Source: an archaeon (GTDB lineage Archaea > Asgardarchaeota > Hermodarchaeia > Hermodarchaeales > Hermodarchaeaceae). Taken from it: DNA of 6,437 nt. A program made the position numbers and the translations under genes. Positions 4,235 through 6,437 of this stretch are shown piece after piece. The number at the start of each line of letters is the position of its first letter. Position 1 is the first letter of the stretch. The DNA is taken from contig JABXGS010000223.1 of NCBI GenBank assembly GCA_016550425.1, forward strand, positions 1-6,437. Reading direction: 5' to 3'. Below the pieces are notes generated by a model. It was given only the letters and a program-made list of their open reading frames with translations. It did no database searches and had not been told where the DNA came from.

Positions 4235-6437
4235 ACCGCAAATTGCCTCCGGTCAAGGAGTTATAGAGGCTAGCAAAAGCACTCAACGTTGAAAGAGCCA
4301 TGTTATAGCTAATGGGGTGGTCACTGTATCGGGCTTCCTCGACGCCACGAATGAAAACTTCCATATTACGTGAATCCAATCGGCCATGCGCTACTGTCAC
4401 ATTAGCAAACTCACGAACCGTAATACTCGGGTCACGATAAATTCCAAGCTTAGCTTGAATTATCGCTTCGTACATTCGAAAAGCGTAGATAATCGCTTCT
4501 CGATATTTTTTCTCGGTTAAGAGTTGTCGAAGAGCAGTTAACATCGAAGCCGCATCAATCGATGGTGCGGTTGGTTGACGGGGACGACGTTTCCAGTAGC
4601 GATAGCCAAGGATGACTATTACTACAATGATAATGATAACGACTATTGCAATGATCCATTCAAGGGGAATAGTTAGAAGGGGGGGTGGTTGCATGGGTTG
4701 TTGAGCCTCCACAATTATGTTTCTAACAGATGAGTTAAAGGTAATTATCGTTTCGTGTCGGAGTTGAAGAGCATAGGTTACATCATTGATTCCTGAGGGA
4801 GCAAATCTGAGCTGAAAACCCACTCGGCCAATTTGATTTGACACAGTGGAAATACCGCTGGTTCCATTAATGAACAATTGGATATCTCGGTTGGGTAGTA
4901 CGCGTCCGAAGTTATCAACAAGTGTTCCATTGACCAATATGCTTGCATTCCAAGCATAGGGTCCGAGTGGTACATCAATTAGTACTGTGGCATTGGAGAA
5001 TACATCAAAGGGTTCAATATCAATGCTGGGTCCATAGTAGGTGGTTCCGGAGTAGGTGACATCAAAGGAAACCGTCGAAACACTCACGGGTACACTCGGT
5101 GGCACCACAAATACAAATGTAAATGTGCCGCCAGACTGAGTCATGATTGTGCCAACGGGAATTGAGATAGCTAAGTAAGAAATTTCAATGTCGAGGTTCT
5201 GTCCTGATAGACCAACTCCTTGGTCATCAACGAGTTGACCTGACAAGGTTACGGTCTCTCCCAGCATCACTGGAGAAATATCAGTTGCGAGATTCTGAAT
5301 GGTGGTTGACGAATTAAGGATGAAGTAATCACTGCTCGTAATCACTATTAAGGTCGGATGCACGATATCTCCAGTTACTTCTCGAACGCCAATGGGTTGG
5401 TTTGTTTCAACTTGGTAGGAAATGAAAAATGAACCATTGGGCAAGGTCACAGTGGAAATCTCTTGGGTTCCATTCAAGTAAATGAGAACGGTGACTCCTC
5501 CCTGGCGAATGCCATTTGAGTCCTCCACCCAACCAGAAAAATAGATAGTATTTCCTCGCTGTGTGATGTCATCACCATCATCGTCGTCAACAAACACGAT
5601 AATTGAACCTTGATCATGCACCCGAGCGAGATTTGATGCCCGAGAACCGTAGACGTATTGGGTGCCCAGAAATTGTGCTTCAATCAGAACCTGTCCAACT
5701 TTGGTGGCATTATATTCTAAGGAATAGTATCCAACATTGTCAGTGATTACAACACCCGCTGGTGTTCCGTTCCAAAATAGTTGAATCGCTTGTCCTGCAA
5801 TTCCTGTTCCATTATCATAACGTAATTGCCCTTGGAGAGTTGAATTCGTATTAAGTCGAATAGAATTCGGGATGGCTTGAACGGTAAGTTGTGAGGTTGC
5901 GGTTACATTCAGAATCTCAAAAGTACTTACCGTTGGGTCAATAATACCAGGAATCGAAAAGGCCGCTTGCACCAGTGTGGGACCTAAAGGCGCCTGAGAC
6001 AACGGAATCGGATAATTCGTGGAAAAGTAACCGAGTGCATCTGTAAGCGGCTCCGTAGCTAAAATGAAGTTGAATAGTATACTAACACCCGTGAACCCGG
6101 TTTCATTGGCCGAAATGCCTCTTCCATTAATTGCGTCAATCAAATATCCACTAAGCTGAACAAAGGTGCTCCGATTTGCCTCTAATGGAACCACGGTTAA
6201 AGAGAGGTTTGCCGTTCCATGAAGTGCGACGACAGCAAACGAGCTAATGGCACTAAACTCCGCACGTAGAAGATGACCGCCAACAATAGCCGAATTGTTA
6301 TACGCAAAAGTAATACTTGCTTCACCAACTACTGAGGTAATATTACTTCCGAGGAACCAGTGTTCTGTATCATCGTAAAAATCAATGGTCTCCCCTGGCT
6401 GAGGAATACCATCCTGGGTTAGGGTAGCAGTAATTTG
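4176..6437 (-). CDS. Ig-like repeat surface protein with single membrane anchor and DUF4129 tail, 5' end beyond window (partial)
   Basis: The frame is open from the right edge to the TAG/TAA-class stop at 4176, giving 753 visible residues. A GTG at 6194 could be taken as a start, but the 81 codons before it continue a beta-sandwich domain without a stop, so the gene begins outside the window. Counting from the edge, about six Ig-like units lie at roughly 1-79, 80-180, 183-273, 277-375, 378-478 and 484-578. Several carry the pattern SGxLxDxxGxxLxGxxxxI, as in LSGQLVDDQGVGLSGQ. A proline-rich spacer at 581-588 leads to a transmembrane helix at 594-611, a basic stop-transfer YRYWKRR, and a helical DUF4129-type domain at about 630-728 with KYREA, GIYRDPSITVREF and EEARYSDHP. 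Eighteen N-x-S/T sequons fall outside the membrane and one inside, which supports an exported, glycosylated ectodomain. A DDDDGDD cluster (284-290) links units 3 and 4. DUF4129 occurs in transglutaminase-like and MoxR-linked proteins; the missing N terminus may hold a signal peptide and more domains. Confidence 0.9.
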   Translation of the reverse strand, partial: QITATLTQDGIPQPGETIDFYDDTEHWFLGSNITSVVGEASITFAYNNSAIVGGHLLRAEFSAISSFAVVALHGTANLSLTVVPLEANRSTFVQLSGYLIDAINGRGISANETGFTGVSILFNFILATEPLTDALGYFSTNYPIPLSQAPLGPTLVQAAFSIPGIIDPTVSTFEILNVTATSQLTVQAIPNSIRLNTNSTLQGQLRYDNGTGIAGQAIQLFWNGTPAGVVITDNVGYYSLEYNATKVGQVLIEAQFLGTQYVYGSRASNLARVHDQGSIIVFVDDDDGDDITQRGNTIYFSGWVEDSNGIRQGGVTVLIYLNGTQEISTVTLPNGSFFISYQVETNQPIGVREVTGDIVHPTLIVITSSDYFILNSSTTIQNLATDISPVMLGETVTLSGQLVDDQGVGLSGQNLDIEISYLAISIPVGTIMTQSGGTFTFVFVVPPSVPVSVSTVSFDVTYSGTTYYGPSIDIEPFDVFSNATVLIDVPLGPYAWNASILVNGTLVDNFGRVLPNRDIQLFINGTSGISTVSNQIGRVGFQLRFAPSGINDVTYALQLRHETIITFNSSVRNIIVEAQQPMQPPPLLTIPLEWIIAIVVIIIIVVIVILGYRYWKRRPRQPTAPSIDAASMLTALRQLLTEKKYREAIIYAFRMYEAIIQAKLGIYRDPSITVREFANVTVAHGRLDSRNMEVFIRGVEEARYSDHPISYNMALSTLSAFASLYNSLTGGNLRFVTQEQQEPQSDAQSTESG
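4246..4250 (-). promoter_or_regulatory. Shine-Dalgarno favouring the TTG start of the DUF4350 gene
   Basis: GGAGG lies within the last codons of the upstream Ig-repeat gene, 11 nt before the TTG at 4234. No comparable motif precedes the ATG at 4201. The long spacing leaves the start choice open. Confidence 0.45.
4593..4670 (-). other. transmembrane anchor segment of the Ig-repeat/DUF4129 protein
   Basis: This stretch encodes IPLEW, then an uninterrupted run rich in isoleucine and valine, followed by GYRYWKRRPR. By the positive-inside rule the Ig-like part is outside and the DUF4129 tail is in the cytosol. The low-complexity DNA here is explained by Ile/Val codons and is not a separate repeat. 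Confidence 0.85.
5568..5588 (-). other. acidic DDDDGDD linker between Ig-like units
   Basis: Seven codons read D-D-D-D-G-D-D, preceded by IIVFV and followed by ITQRGNTIYFSGW, where the next Ig-like unit begins. Acidic inter-domain linkers in tandem beta-sandwich proteins often bind calcium and stiffen the stalk. That role is inference here. Confidence 0.5.

Noticed and set aside
4600..4660. Repetitive-looking DNA (gataatgataa-type runs) as a possible regulatory repeat
   Set aside because: It encodes the Ile/Val-rich transmembrane helix of the Ig-repeat protein, which explains the repetition.
4778..5683. Minus-strand short frames at 4778-4978 and 5474-5683
   Set aside because: They are out-of-frame shadows inside the Ig-repeat coding sequence.
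1..6437. tRNA, CRISPR array, insertion sequence or defence island
   Set aside because: I saw no cloverleaf, direct repeat array, inverted terminal repeats, transposase or nuclease motif; coding is almost continuous on one strand.

Overview
The window appears to come from a prokaryotic, most probably archaeal, genome of middling G+C. The archaeal call is an inference. It rests on a large surface protein of tandem Ig-like beta-sandwich domains with very dense N-x-S/T sequons, a single membrane anchor with a short cytosolic tail, and a mix of ATG, GTG and TTG starts behind Shine-Dalgarno-like motifs. The composition would fit an Asgard or similar mesophilic archaeal lineage, but no phylogenetic marker here can prove that.

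All coding is on the minus strand, in one tightly packed run read from the right edge to the left edge. In transcription order it holds: (1) the C-terminal 753 codons of an Ig-repeat, single-pass membrane protein ending in a DUF4129-type cytosolic domain (6437 to 4176, 5' end outside the window); (2) a DUF4350-type membrane protein (4234 to 2816), overlapping gene 1 by 59 nt; (3) a MoxR-family AAA+ ATPase (2809 to 1838); (4) a DUF58/vWA-like membrane-anchored protein (1831 to 509); (5) the first 162 codons of an unrecognised polytopic membrane protein (488 to 1, 3' end outside the window). Gene 5 starts with TTG behind a strong Shine-Dalgarno. The longest non-coding gap is 20 nt. I see no terminator, promoter, tRNA, repeat array or mobile element inside the window.

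MoxR, DUF58, DUF4350 and DUF4129 genes recur together in bacteria and archaea, and MoxR ATPases are thought to act as chaperones that assemble or activate complexes with vWA partners. The likely picture is a membrane-associated machine. MoxR and the DUF58 vWA domain would work on the cytosolic face, together with the cytosolic tails of the DUF4350 and DUF4129 proteins. The glycosylated Ig-like stalk would face outward, and the polytopic protein would supply a further membrane part. The substrate is unknown. The less familiar elements are the long Ig ectodomain fused to the DUF4129 tail, the similar layout of the two cytosolic tails, and the unclassified fifth gene.
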